Shown piece by piece: positions 26,478 through 34,893 of a stretch of DNA of 64,000 nucleotides; positions within the stretch are counted from its first letter, which is position 1; every line of letters starts with the position of its first letter. The notes beneath the pieces were generated by a model. The model saw only the letters and a program-made list of their open reading frames with translations, was not told the DNA's origin and did not search any database. The translations under genes and the position numbers were made by a program. Where the stretch lies: contig NZ_JAHEHX010000001.1 in NCBI RefSeq assembly GCF_024639685.1, positions 198,037 through 262,036 of the forward strand, given 5' to 3'. This DNA is from Polaribacter sp. GTDB taxonomy: Bacteria; Bacteroidota; Bacteroidia; Flavobacteriales; Flavobacteriaceae.

Positions 26478-26523
26478 TTTGTACCTGTTCATAACCATTA
26501 AATTCTATATTTTTGTACCTGTT
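26478..26523 (+). repeat. Direct repeat TTTGTACCTGTT over the rpiB promoter
   Basis: The 12-base word TTTGTACCTGTT occurs at 26478-26489 and again at 26512-26523, 34 bases apart. The second copy overlaps the 3' end of the -7 box TATTTTTG at 26508-26515. This may be a duplicated promoter segment or a tandem regulator site. Confidence 0.6.
26508..26515 (+). promoter_or_regulatory. Perfect -7 box for rpiB
   Basis: TATTTTTG fits TAnnTTTG exactly and lies 31 bases before the rpiB ATG. Confidence 0.6.
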
Positions 26524-26546
26524 AAACGCAATAAAATCAATTTATT

Positions 26547-26981
26547 ATGACAGTTGCCATAGGTAATGATCACGCAGGAACTGAATACAAGTTCGAAATT
26601 ATAAAACACTTAAAACAAAAAGGTTTTACTGTTTTAAATTTTGGAACAGATACTAACAGTTCTATGGATTATCCAGATACTATTCATCCAACAGCAGATG
26701 CAGTTGAATCTGGTAAAGCAGAGCTAGGTATTATTTTATGTGGTTCTGGTAATGGTGCACAAATAACAGCTAATAAACATCAAGGTATTAGAGCTGCTTT
26801 ATGTTGGAATAATGAGTTAGTTGCTTTAACAAGACAACATAACAATGCAAATGTATTAACGATTCCTGCACGTTTTGTATCTCTACAACAAGCTATTGGT
26901 TTTGTAGATGTATTTTTAAATACCGAATTTGAAGGTGGACGTCATGCAAATAGAGTTAACAAAATTTCCTGTGCTGGTTAA
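26547..26981 (+). CDS. rpiB: Ribose-5-phosphate isomerase B
   Basis: The 144-residue protein is a typical RpiB/LacAB enzyme. MTVAIGNDHAGTEYK at the start, YPDTIHPTADAV near residue 47, the active-site loop ILCGSGNGAQITANK near 65 with its catalytic Cys, and the GGRHANRV end near 130 are all conserved. It interconverts ribose 5-phosphate and ribulose 5-phosphate in the pentose phosphate pathway. The stop shares one base with the ATG of the acetyltransferase gene behind it, so the two are co-translated. Confidence 0.95.
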   Translation: MTVAIGNDHAGTEYKFEIIKHLKQKGFTVLNFGTDTNSSMDYPDTIHPTADAVESGKAELGIILCGSGNGAQITANKHQGIRAALCWNNELVALTRQHNNANVLTIPARFVSLQQAIGFVDVFLNTEFEGGRHANRVNKISCAG

Positions 26982-27421
26982 TGAATATCCAAGTTAAAAG
27001 CTTTATTGAATTAAATACTACAGAACTTTACAATTTACTTCAATTACGCTCTGAAGTTTTTGTGGTTGAGCAAGATTGTGTATACCAAGATATAGATTTT
27101 AAAGATCAAAAAGCATTACATGTTTTAGGTTACAAAAATGATGTATTAATAGCTTATACACGTATTTTTAAACCAGGAGATTATTTTAAAAACTCTAGTA
27201 TTGGAAGAGTTGTTGTAAAAGATTCTGAACGAAAATTTAATTTTGGCCATCAAATAATGAAAGCTTCTATAACAGTAATTAAAAGTAATTTTAAGGAAGA
27301 TAAGATTACTATTTCTGCTCAGAAATACTTAAAAAAATTCTATGAATCTCATGGGTTTTATCAAGTTAATGATGAATATTTAGAAGATGAAATTCCACAT
27401 ATTAGAATGGATAAAGATTAA
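26981..27421 (+). CDS. GNAT acetyltransferase, ElaA type
   Basis: The 146-residue product carries the ElaA-subfamily opening LQLRSEVFVVEQDCVYQDID (residues about 20-39) and the GNAT acetyl-CoA region SSIGRVVVKDSERKFNFGHQ near 73, with a C-terminal FYESHGFYQV strand-helix. ElaA-like proteins are N-acetyltransferases of unknown physiological substrate. It begins at the rpiB stop (TAATG). Its stop overlaps by two bases the stop of the converging RluE-like pseudogene, so no terminator separates them. Confidence 0.85.
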   Translation: MNIQVKSFIELNTTELYNLLQLRSEVFVVEQDCVYQDIDFKDQKALHVLGYKNDVLIAYTRIFKPGDYFKNSSIGRVVVKDSERKFNFGHQIMKASITVIKSNFKEDKITISAQKYLKKFYESHGFYQVNDEYLEDEIPHIRMDKD

Positions 27422-27990
27422 GGTAGTTGAGATATTTCTTTAACTTCACCATTTTGTAAATTATCTAAGGTAAATGTATCTATTCTAACACGCACTAAAC
27501 GTAAAGTTGGGTAACCAACAACAGCTGTCATTTTACGCACTTATCTAAACTTACCTTCTCTAATGATTTCAGAAATCCAACTTGTAGGTCCATATCTATC
27601 ATCTCTAATTTTTTAACTTCGTAAAGGAAAGTTAGGATCTTCTATTTTAAAAACTTTACCTGGTTTTGTGATGTATTTTTTACCCTCAAAACCAATTTCT
27701 ACCCCTTTTTTAAGCGCTTCAATTGCGGTTTGTGTAATTAAACCATCTACTTGTACATAATATTCTTTCTCATATTTATTACTTCTAATTTCTTGAGAAA
27801 ATTTACCATCTATTGTTAATAAAAGTAAACCTTCAGAGGTAAAATCTAAACGTCCAATAGCCATTGTTCCTTCAGGAAAATCATATAATTCTCCCAACAT
27901 TTTTTTCTTTCTTTTAGTTTGATTTGTTATAAACTGAGACAAATAACCATAAGGTTTATTAAATATGAAATGAAGGTGTTTTTTTTCCAA
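27418..27990 (-). pseudogene. Broken RluE/RsuA-type pseudouridine synthase gene
   Basis: One unbroken minus-strand frame starts at 27990 with HFIFNKPYGYLSQF and contains the catalytic Asp motif AIGRLDFTSEGLLLLT near residue 43. It has TAA at 27613-27615 after FPLRS and TAA at 27541-27543, but keeps coding between and after them (RDDRYGPTSWISEIIREGKF, then VRKMTAVVGYPTLRLVRVRI). The family motif is normally RQVRKM, so the second stop replaces the Gln, consistent with CAA to TAA. Family members modify 23S rRNA (RluE) or 16S rRNA (RsuA). The catalytic half could still be made alone, but the conserved C-terminal half is cut off. Confidence 0.88.
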
Positions 27991-27991
27991 G

Positions 27992-28783
27992 TTAAATAAG
28001 CTTAATATGTATTGAAAATTTATTTATTCCTTTAGAAATACTCATATTTTCTTCAGAAAATTTTTGATTTATATATGAAGTATATTATGTAATTGGTTCT
28101 ATACATAACATGTTATCCACTTGCGTTCATAACATAAAATTGTTAAAAACTTTAGTAATAATTTCTAAATGTTTTCTATCAAGTATTTTGTAAAACTATT
28201 TTTTCTGTATTCAAAACAGGAAAAGCATTATGCCCTACTTTATAAACATCTTTTAAAGTAATTTTTTTATCATTCGCTATTAAAATATCCTTACTAGTAT
28301 TAGATAACATAAAAGCAGGATGATAACCTAACATATAAGGCATTCCTTTCTCAGATATTATCTTAAAATCTATTTCTCAGATTCCTTCTTTTAAAGTAAA
28401 ACGTTTTTCGAAACTAAAATCAAAAGGCCAATTTAAATTGGTTCAGTAGATTTTTCTGGAAATTTTGTATTGGTTATTTTAGTATTTTTAGCATAATTTT
28501 ACTAAAATTTAGCAGAAGTATCACTACTATAATATAATTTATACGTTAATTCACGAAGCAAACCGTGCTGATCCTGAATAGCATTTCCTTTTTTGGTATG
28601 TATTATATAATTGTTTTTAGAAGTGGGTCCTATTACAGGAAACATTTCATCATCCGATTTTCGCCATCCTTTGTCTCCTTTCTGATGAATAAATTCCTCA
28701 GCATTAAAAATAAAACTAATTAATTCACCTTTTTCTAAACGAACTTTACTGTTATTATTTTCTAAAACAATTATCGATTTCAT
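27992..28783 (-). pseudogene. Heavily decayed aldose 1-epimerase (mutarotase-like) gene
   Basis: The minus-strand frame starts at 28783 (MKSIIVLENNNSKVRLEKGE) and stops at TAG 28502-28504 and TAA 28499-28501. It continues as NYAKNTKITNTKFPEKSTEP, shifts frame near 28433, and reads NWPFDFSFEKRFTLKEGI, a TGA at 28377-28379, then GMPYMLGYHPAF, the epimerase motif. It shifts back near 28185 and meets TGA at 28127-28129 (in FML-stop-TQVDNMLCIEPIT, where the family has Trp) and TAA at 28085-28087 (Gln expected) before a proper end at 27992. At least five stops and two compensating frameshifts show an old wreck. It is one base upstream of the broken RluE-like gene. Confidence 0.9.
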
Positions 28784-28895
28784 ATTTGATAAATTTTAGT
28801 AAAAATAAGATAAAATGAAGATCTTTTGTTATGTAAAAGAGAAGAGTTTTTTGTAACTTGTGGACATTATAATAATATTAATATTTGTAAGATAT

Positions 28896-29903
28896 ATGGC
28901 AGAAGATAAAGAAAAAACAGCAAAACTTAAAGCATTACAACTTACTTTAGATAAGTTAGATAAAACTTATGGAAAGGGTTCTGTAATGAAGTTAGGAGAT
29001 GTAGTAACAGAAGATGTAGACGCTATTTCGTCTGGTTCTTTAGGTTTAGATTTAGCTTTAGGAGTTGGTGGTTATCCAAGAGGAAGAGTTATTGAAATTT
29101 ATGGTCCAGAATCATCAGGTAAAACAACCTTAACCATACATGCAATTGCAGAAGCCCAGAGAGCAGGTGGTATTGCAGCGTTTATTGATGCAGAACACGC
29201 TTTTGATAAATTCTATGCAGAAAATTTAGGTGTAGATATAGATAATTTAATTATTTCTCAACCAGATCATGGAGAGCAAGCATTAGAAATTGCAGATAAT
29301 TTAATTAGATCTGGAGCAATAGATATTGTAGTAATTGATTCTGTGGCAGCACTTACACCAAAATCTGAGATTGAAGGTGAAATGGGTGATTCTAAAATGG
29401 GTCTTCATGCACGTTTAATGTCGCAAGCCTTACGAAAATTAACAGGTACTATTTCTAAAACAAATTGTACAGTAATTTTTATTAACCAGTTAAGAGAAAA
29501 AATTGGAGTTATGTTTGGCAACCCAGAAACAACAACTGGTGGTAATGCATTAAAATTTTATGCTTCTGTTCGTTTAGATATTAGAAGAAGAACGCAAATT
29601 AAAGATGGAGATAAAGTTATTGGAAATAGCACAAAAGTAAAAGTTGTTAAAAACAAAGTAGCTCCACCTTTCCAAATTGCAGAATTCGATATTATGTATG
29701 GACAAGGAATATCTAAAGTTGGTGAAATTTTAGATATTGGTGTTGAGTTAGGTATTGTTAAGAAAAGTGGATCTTGGTTTAGTTACGGAGATACCAAACT
29801 AGGGCAAGGTAGAGATTCTGTGAAAGGCTTAATTAAAGACAATCCAGAATTAATGGAAGAACTAGAAAATAAAATAAAAGAAGCTATTGAAAATCAAGAG
29901 TAA
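28896..29903 (+). CDS. recA: Recombinase A
   Basis: The 335-residue protein is a normal RecA. The Walker A loop GPESSGKTT is near residue 65, Walker B and the surrounding [19 protein letters not shown] near 140, DNA-binding loop L2 [21 protein letters not shown] near 190-210, and an acidic C-terminal tail is present. The start at 28896 ([14 protein letters not shown]) fits the family; an in-frame GTG at 28860 would add 12 hydrophobic residues and is rejected. recX is elsewhere (55618-56106). No LexA/SOS box is evident in the upstream sequence. Confidence 0.98.
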   Translation: MAEDKEKTAKLKALQLTLDKLDKTYGKGSVMKLGDVVTEDVDAISSGSLGLDLALGVGGYPRGRVIEIYGPESSGKTTLTIHAIAEAQRAGGIAAFIDAEHAFDKFYAENLGVDIDNLIISQPDHGEQALEIADNLIRSGAIDIVVIDSVAALTPKSEIEGEMGDSKMGLHARLMSQALRKLTGTISKTNCTVIFINQLREKIGVMFGNPETTTGGNALKFYASVRLDIRRRTQIKDGDKVIGNSTKVKVVKNKVAPPFQIAEFDIMYGQGISKVGEILDIGVELGIVKKSGSWFSYGDTKLGQGRDSVKGLIKDNPELMEELENKIKEAIENQE

Positions 29904-29956
29904 ATTATTTTAAGCTGCTATAGAACTAATCAATCTATAACGGTTTTTCTATACAA

Positions 29957-30493
29957 ATGATATCTATTACACAAAATATAGCTTTAAGAAAAATTACAGA
30001 ACAAGATGTAGATGTTCTGAGTAACTTAATGAGTATAATTTATCCTGCTGCATATAGCTTTCTGTGGGCAGATAACGGTGTTTGGTATATTAATGAACAA
30101 TATTCTAAAGCTAATATTTTAAAAGAGCTAAAACAAGAAAAGGCAAACTATTATTTTGTTTTAGTAAATGATGAGATTGTTGGAAACTTTAGAGTTGTTT
30201 GGAATGAACCCCTTAAGAACCAACAAATACTAAATCTGGTAAAATTACATCGATTGTATTTACACAAAAACCTTCAAGGAAAAGGAGTAGGAAAAGCTAT
30301 AATGAATTGGTTAGAAAAAGAAGCTTTACTAAAGAATTATAAAGCAATTTGGTTAGATGCTATGGATGCCAAACAACAAGCTTTCGAATTTTATAAAAAG
30401 TTAGGTTACCAATATCATACTCATGTTTTCTTATCTTTTAAGTTGTTGAAAAAAGATGTTCGTAAAATGAGTCAACTTTATAAGTTATTATAG
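29957..30493 (+). CDS. GNAT family N-acetyltransferase
   Basis: The 178-residue protein shows the GNAT fold. YYFVLVNDEIVGNFRVVW forms beta strands near residue 76, LHRLYLHKNLQGKGVGKAIM (about 97-116) carries the pyrophosphate-binding QGKGVG loop for acetyl-CoA, and AFEFYKKLGYQ near 143 is the usual late helix. The pattern resembles acetyltransferases acting on small amines or N termini, but the substrate is unknown. It follows recA by 53 bases on the same strand and may be read from the recA promoter. A bidirectional terminator separates it from dut. Confidence 0.85.
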   Translation: MISITQNIALRKITEQDVDVLSNLMSIIYPAAYSFLWADNGVWYINEQYSKANILKELKQEKANYYFVLVNDEIVGNFRVVWNEPLKNQQILNLVKLHRLYLHKNLQGKGVGKAIMNWLEKEALLKNYKAIWLDAMDAKQQAFEFYKKLGYQYHTHVFLSFKLLKKDVRKMSQLYKLL

Positions 30494-30500
30494 CTTTTAA

Positions 30501-30522
30501 AAAAAGGATATTTAACCTTTTT
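30501..30522. terminator. Bidirectional terminator between GNAT gene and dut
   Basis: AAAAAGG (30501-30507) pairs with CCTTTTT (30516-30522) around an eight-base loop. It lies between two convergent stop codons. Confidence 0.6.
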
Positions 30523-30527
30523 GTTAA

Positions 30528-30959
30528 TTAAACCCCTGTACTTCCAAATCCTCCTGAACCACGTTCAGTTTCCTCTAAAACAGTTACTTCTTTCCAACTT
30601 ATACGTTCGTGTTTTGCTATGACTAATTGTGCAACTCTTTCACCGTCATTTATAACAAAATCTTCATTAGAAAGATTTACTAAAATTACTCCAATTTCTC
30701 CTCTATAATCTGCGTCTACAGTGCCTGGTGAGTTTAATACAGTAATTCCATTTTTAGCTGCCAAACCACTTCTAGGTCTTACTTGAGCCTCAAAACCTAC
30801 AGGTAAAGCTATATATAAGCCTGTTTTAATAATAGCTCTCTGTAAAGGTTTAAGTATTATTGCACCTTCTATATTTGCTCTTAAATCCATACCAGCTGCA
30901 CCCTCTGTTTCGTAATTAGGAGTTGCATGTTTAGATTTGTTTATAATTTGAACGTTCAT
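30528..30959 (-). CDS. dut: dUTP diphosphatase
   Basis: The trimeric-type dUTPase is about 143 residues and has all five motifs: AGMDLRAN near residue 22, [11 protein letters not shown] near 62, [19 protein letters not shown] near 76-94, ERVAQLVI near 106 and the mobile C-terminal arm [10 protein letters not shown]. It hydrolyses dUTP to dUMP, preventing uracil incorporation and supplying dTMP synthesis. Two ATG codons are adjacent; I use the second, which gives [11 protein letters not shown]. It lies a few bases after a lipoprotein esterase gene on the same strand and is probably co-transcribed with it. Confidence 0.97.
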   Translation of the reverse strand: MNVQIINKSKHATPNYETEGAAGMDLRANIEGAIILKPLQRAIIKTGLYIALPVGFEAQVRPRSGLAAKNGITVLNSPGTVDADYRGEIGVILVNLSNEDFVINDGERVAQLVIAKHERISWKEVTVLEETERGSGGFGSTGV

Positions 30960-30965
30960 CATATT

Positions 30966-31829
30966 TTAGTTGTATAAAAATAGTATTGTTTCTAAAAATT
31001 CATCTTTCCAAAATGATTCTGTGTGTTTACCACCAGCAACAATTTTGGTCTTTAAGTTTTCTTTTGGAAAACCCTTTTCTAATAGTAACTGTTCCATTTT
31101 TTCTGTATCAGAAACCATAGAGCCACCTTCTTTATCACCTATCAATAAATACAGTTTTGTGTTTTTTGTATTGCTATTTCTTGAAGCAAAAGCATAACTA
31201 TTGTTAGAGAACCAAAAAGAAGAAGAAAGTGCACCTATTTTACCAAAAACATCAGGATATTTTAGACCTCCATAAAAGGAAATTAAACCTCCTAGAGAAC
31301 TACCAATAATTGCAGTATGATTGGATTTGGTTTTTGTTCTGTAATTTTCATCAATATAAGCTTTCAGTTCATTTACTAAAAAATCTATATAGACCGCTCC
31401 TTTTCCTCCACCATATTTTTTGTTTGGCCAAGGTGTATATTCTTCAATTCTTTTTTCTCCTCCATTTTCTATACCAACAACAATAAACCCTTTTTTAGTA
31501 GTTTTAAAGTAGTTGTTTAAAGTTTCGTCTACGTTCCATTCACCCGCATATGAGGTTTTAGCATCAAATAAGTTTTGAGCATCATGCATGTAAATTACAG
31601 GATATCTTTTTGTAGATGTTGCATAATTAGGAGGTAAATAAACCCAAACCTTATGAGAAATTGTATTTAAGTTCTTAATAATAAACTCCTTTTTTAAGAT
31701 TTGAACATTCTTAGACCTTGAAGAATTTTGGTCTAAAATATCAGTTTTAATTCCTTCTTTTACTTCTGTACTTTTACAACTAATCAATGAGGATAAAAGT
31801 AAAAAAATAAATAAAAAACACTTATTCAT
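30966..31829 (-). CDS. Lipoprotein esterase of the alpha/beta hydrolase (esterase D/IroE-like) family
   Basis: The product is about 287 residues starting at MNKCFLFIFLLLSSLISCKS. That N terminus is a lipoprotein signal with lipobox LISC, so it is membrane-anchored on the periplasmic side or exported. The mature part is a putative esterase: YPVIYMHDAQNLFDA near residue 73, the nucleophile elbow AIIGSSLGGLISFYGG near 160 (catalytic Ser), and a late GGKHTESFW with the catalytic His. This is the Esterase/IroE-like branch that includes ferric-siderophore and feruloyl esterases, but the substrate is unknown. The longer frame adds seven residues and is less leader-like. It precedes dut by a few bases. 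Confidence 0.85.
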   Translation of the reverse strand: MNKCFLFIFLLLSSLISCKSTEVKEGIKTDILDQNSSRSKNVQILKKEFIIKNLNTISHKVWVYLPPNYATSTKRYPVIYMHDAQNLFDAKTSYAGEWNVDETLNNYFKTTKKGFIVVGIENGGEKRIEEYTPWPNKKYGGGKGAVYIDFLVNELKAYIDENYRTKTKSNHTAIIGSSLGGLISFYGGLKYPDVFGKIGALSSSFWFSNNSYAFASRNSNTKNTKLYLLIGDKEGGSMVSDTEKMEQLLLEKGFPKENLKTKIVAGGKHTESFWKDEFLETILFLYN

Positions 31830-31896
31830 AAAGCTTAAAATATTAAACAAATATAATAAATGACAACTCCTTTCTTTTATAACTTAATACTTTTCT

Positions 31897-31904
31897 TATT
31901 TTTG
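31897..31904 (+). promoter_or_regulatory. Perfect -7 box for the gpsA-like gene
   Basis: TATTTTTG fits TAnnTTTG exactly, 18 bases before the ATG at 31923. It also faces the divergent esterase-dut unit. Confidence 0.55.
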
Positions 31905-31922
31905 ATCATTAAATAATTAAGT

Positions 31923-32918
31923 ATGGATAACAAACAGAAAATTGCTGTTATTGGAGGAGGAAGCTGGGCAACTGCAATTGTTAAAATGCTCACAGAAAAT
32001 AAAGATCAAATAGGGTGGTATATGAGGAATATACATTCTATTGAACATATAAGAGCAAACAACCACAATCCTAAATACTTATCATCTGCAGATGTAGACG
32101 CCAAGTTTTTAGACTTATCAGATGATATAAATTACATTGTTAAAAGTTACTCTATTTTAATTTTTGCTGTACCATCTGCTTTTTTAACAAGCGAATTAAA
32201 TAAACTTACAGCATCTTTAGATAGTAAAACTATTTTCTCTGCAATAAAGGGTATTGTGCCAGAAACAGGTTTAATTATTGGCGAACATTTTAATGAAGAG
32301 TTCAATATACCTCTAGAAAATATAGGTGTAATTACTGGACCTTGTCATGCAGAAGAAGTAGCTATGGAGCGCTTGTCTTACCTAACAATAGCTTGTATAG
32401 ATGAAGATAAAGCAAAGTTTATGGCTAAAGCCATTGAAAGTTGGTACATAAAAGTTAAAATTTCTGATGATATCATAGGTACAGAATATGCTGCAATGCT
32501 TAAGAATATTTATGCTGTGGCTGCAGGTATTGCTCATAGTTTGGGTTATGGAGATAACTTTCAATCGGTTTTAATGAGTAATGCAATTCGCGAAATGAAA
32601 CGTTTTATTAAGAAAGTACATAAAATGAAACGTAACATTAATAACTCTGCTTATTTAGGTGATTTGTTAGTAACTGGATATTCTGTTTTTAGCAGAAATA
32701 GAATGTTTGGCAATATGATTGGTAAAGGTTACACTGTAATTTCTGCTCAACACGAAATGAGCATGATTGCAGAGGGTTACTATGCTACTAAAAGTGCTTT
32801 TAAAATAAAAGAAAATAATAATGCTAAAACACCAATTATAGACACCGTTTATAGTATTTTGTATGCTAATAAGAATCCAAAAAAAGAATTTAAAAAGTTA
32901 ACTAATAAGTTGGATTAA
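31923..32918 (+). CDS. gpsA: NAD(P)-dependent glycerol-3-phosphate dehydrogenase
   Basis: The 331-residue protein has the GpsA layout. The NAD loop VIGGGSWATAIVKML is near residue 8, VPSAFLTSEL near 84, ITGPCHAEEVAMERLSYLTI near 138, and the catalytic Lys lies in EYAAMLKNIYAVAAGIAHSLGYGDN near 190, all typical. It reduces dihydroxyacetone phosphate to sn-glycerol 3-phosphate for phospholipid synthesis. The sequence fits the Bacteroidota form, which is somewhat divergent from E. coli GpsA. An ACT-domain protein and an MFS transporter follow on the same strand; the link to GpsA is unclear. Confidence 0.9.
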   Translation: MDNKQKIAVIGGGSWATAIVKMLTENKDQIGWYMRNIHSIEHIRANNHNPKYLSSADVDAKFLDLSDDINYIVKSYSILIFAVPSAFLTSELNKLTASLDSKTIFSAIKGIVPETGLIIGEHFNEEFNIPLENIGVITGPCHAEEVAMERLSYLTIACIDEDKAKFMAKAIESWYIKVKISDDIIGTEYAAMLKNIYAVAAGIAHSLGYGDNFQSVLMSNAIREMKRFIKKVHKMKRNINNSAYLGDLLVTGYSVFSRNRMFGNMIGKGYTVISAQHEMSMIAEGYYATKSAFKIKENNNAKTPIIDTVYSILYANKNPKKEFKKLTNKLD

Positions 32919-32961
32919 TTGTTTAATTTTGAACGTTATTGTAATATATTAAACAATTACT

Positions 32962-33621
32962 ATGAAAACAATACAAGAAGTTGTTGAAAGTACAATTAGA
33001 AAAACGCCTTTTATAGAAGAAGCACTTCATGAAAAGCTAATTAATGTTTCTTCTCTTGCTAGAATTATTTTACCAGAAGTTTCCAAGACTTTAAAGAAAG
33101 AAGTTAAAGTGGGTGCAGTAATGATGGCTATTAACAGATTATCTCCTGCAAGCGAATTACGTATCCGAAAAAATATTAAAAAGCTAGCTTTAGATTTAGG
33201 TGATGTTATTGTACGTTCTGATTTGTGCGATTTTACTTTTAAAAATACAACATCTTTACTAAGAGAAATTGCTAAAATACTTACAAAATCCTCAGAAAGT
33301 TCAGATTATTTTCTAACAGTTTCTCAAGGTATTTTTGAGACAAATATTGTAACGAGTAAAAACTTAAGACCGTTTGTTGAGGACATTTTTGAAGACGAAT
33401 CGCTTACAAATAGTATGTTAGATTTAGCCTCAATTACAATTAAATTACCAAAGGAAAATCTAGAACAGTCTGGTATATATTACTTCATTTTAAAACAATT
33501 AGCTTGGGCAGATATTTCGTTACAAGAAATTATCTCAACGACTAACGAAATGACAATTGTTGTAAATGAAGAAGACATCAACCAAACATTTGCTATTTTA
33601 ATGGACATGAAATTAAATTAA
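32962..33621 (+). CDS. ACT-domain protein (aspartokinase regulatory-like)
   Basis: The 219-residue soluble protein starts with a helical domain (QEVVESTIRKTPFIEEALHE) and ends with a region like the ACT domains of aspartate kinase: YYFILKQLAWADISLQEIIS near residue 172, followed by TNEMTIVVNEEDINQTFAIL. In aspartokinases such ACT domains bind lysine or threonine. No kinase domain is present, so this is a free-standing regulatory-type protein conserved in Flavobacteriia as far as I recall, with no assigned function. It starts 43 bases after gpsA and ends three bases before the MFS gene, so the trio is probably an operon. Confidence 0.65.
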   Translation: MKTIQEVVESTIRKTPFIEEALHEKLINVSSLARIILPEVSKTLKKEVKVGAVMMAINRLSPASELRIRKNIKKLALDLGDVIVRSDLCDFTFKNTTSLLREIAKILTKSSESSDYFLTVSQGIFETNIVTSKNLRPFVEDIFEDESLTNSMLDLASITIKLPKENLEQSGIYYFILKQLAWADISLQEIISTTNEMTIVVNEEDINQTFAILMDMKLN

Positions 33622-33624
33622 AAA

Positions 33625-34893
33625 ATGGCAAAGCAAGACCCTTATGCAGCACTAAGAATTAGAGAATTTAATATTTTTTTATTTGCGAGATTTCTTTTAG
33701 TTTTTGGATGGTCTATGCAGTTTATAGTCATTGAATGGCAAGTATACTCAATTACGAAAGATCCTCTTTCTTTGGGTATTATTGGTTTAATGGAAATTAT
33801 TCCCGCCTTTTCTATGGCCTTATTCGCGGGCCACATTGTAGATCAAAAAGAAAAACGAAACTTACTAGCCCTCTGCACTGCAACCTTTTCTTTAATAAGC
33901 TTAGGTTTGTTTTTACTAACTTCAGATGAAATTATAAATAACTGGCCTATAAATGCGGTTTTGTATTGCATTTATGGGTTTGTATTTTTTGGTGGATTTT
34001 TAAGATCATTTTTTGGCCCAACTATTTTTTCTTTAGTGGCTTTATTGGTGCCTAAAAAAATATATCATAATGCTGCAACCTGGAGCTCAAGTACATGGAA
34101 GATAGCTGCTGTTTCTGGGGCTTTATGTGGAGGTTTCCTTATAAGTTTGATAGACGTTGATAACACTTTATTATTCGTATTTATTTTGGTAATTCTTTCG
34201 CTAATATTTATATTCTTAATTAAAAAGAAGCCTATTTTAAATAAAAAAAAAGGTGAACCAATTGGAGAAAGTTTAAAAGCAGGTATAAAATTTGTATTTA
34301 GTAATAAAGCTGTTTTAGGCGCATTAACCTTAGATATGATTGCGGTTTTGTTTGGTGGAACAGTCGCTATTTTATCTGTTTTTGCTCAAGACATTTTAAA
34401 AGTTGGACCAGAGGGTTTTGGACTTTTAAATGCTTCTATTTCTGTTGGTAGTATAATAACGATGTTGCTAACAACATATATACCTATTAATAAAAATACA
34501 GGTAAAAAGATGTTGATATCTGTTTTTATCTTTGGTTTGAGTATTATTGCTTTTGGTTTATCATCTATCTTTTGGGTGAGTTTATTAGCCCTTTTTGTAA
34601 GTGGTGCTGCAGACGGTATCTCTATGGTAATTCGCCAAACTATTTTGCAGTTAAAAACACCAGATGAAATGAGAGGAAGAGTATCTTCTGTAAACTCTAT
34701 GTTTGTTGGTTCTTCTAATGAGTTAGGCGCTTTTGAAAGTGGCTTAGCAGCTAAAATTATAGGACCAGTTGCAGCTGTTGTTTTTGGTGGTACTATGACC
34801 ATAATTACTGTAGCCACAACAGTAGTAGTTAGTCCAACAATTAGAAATTTAGATCTTACTACAGATATTGAAGAAAACGAAAAAGAAGGGTAA
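33625..34893 (+). CDS. MFS transporter (EntS-like branch)
   Basis: The 422-residue protein has twelve predicted membrane helices and the MFS loop motif AGHIVDQKEKRNLLAL between helices 2 and 3 (near residue 68). A central cytoplasmic loop, KKKPILNKKKGEPIGESLKA, lies near 198. The combined pattern resembles the enterobactin-exporter/EntS-type branch, but the substrate cannot be inferred. It starts three bases after the ACT gene. Its stop abuts the stop of the converging DUF547 gene with no gap. Confidence 0.82.
   Translation: MAKQDPYAALRIREFNIFLFARFLLVFGWSMQFIVIEWQVYSITKDPLSLGIIGLMEIIPAFSMALFAGHIVDQKEKRNLLALCTATFSLISLGLFLLTSDEIINNWPINAVLYCIYGFVFFGGFLRSFFGPTIFSLVALLVPKKIYHNAATWSSSTWKIAAVSGALCGGFLISLIDVDNTLLFVFILVILSLIFIFLIKKKPILNKKKGEPIGESLKAGIKFVFSNKAVLGALTLDMIAVLFGGTVAILSVFAQDILKVGPEGFGLLNASISVGSIITMLLTTYIPINKNTGKKMLISVFIFGLSIIAFGLSSIFWVSLLALFVSGAADGISMVIRQTILQLKTPDEMRGRVSSVNSMFVGSSNELGAFESGLAAKIIGPVAAVVFGGTMTIITVATTVVVSPTIRNLDLTTDIEENEKEG

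Noticed and set aside
28110..28122. TGTTATCCACTT, one mismatch from a DnaA box
   Set aside because: It lies inside the aldose epimerase pseudogene, where its complement encodes the Val-Asp-Asn of a conserved motif. A coding origin explains it and there is no cluster of boxes.
7144..28783. Reassignment of TAA to glutamine or programmed readthrough
   Set aside because: Most intact genes in the window end at TAA, and the interrupted genes also carry frameshifts or deletions. Decay or error explains them better.
28860..28895. Upstream GTG start for recA
   Set aside because: It would add a hydrophobic peptide unlike any RecA N terminus. ATG at 28896 gives the family start.
29904..29956. Possible small gene or attenuator between recA and the acetyltransferase gene
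   Set aside because: No frame of useful length and no convincing hairpin were seen in 53 bases.
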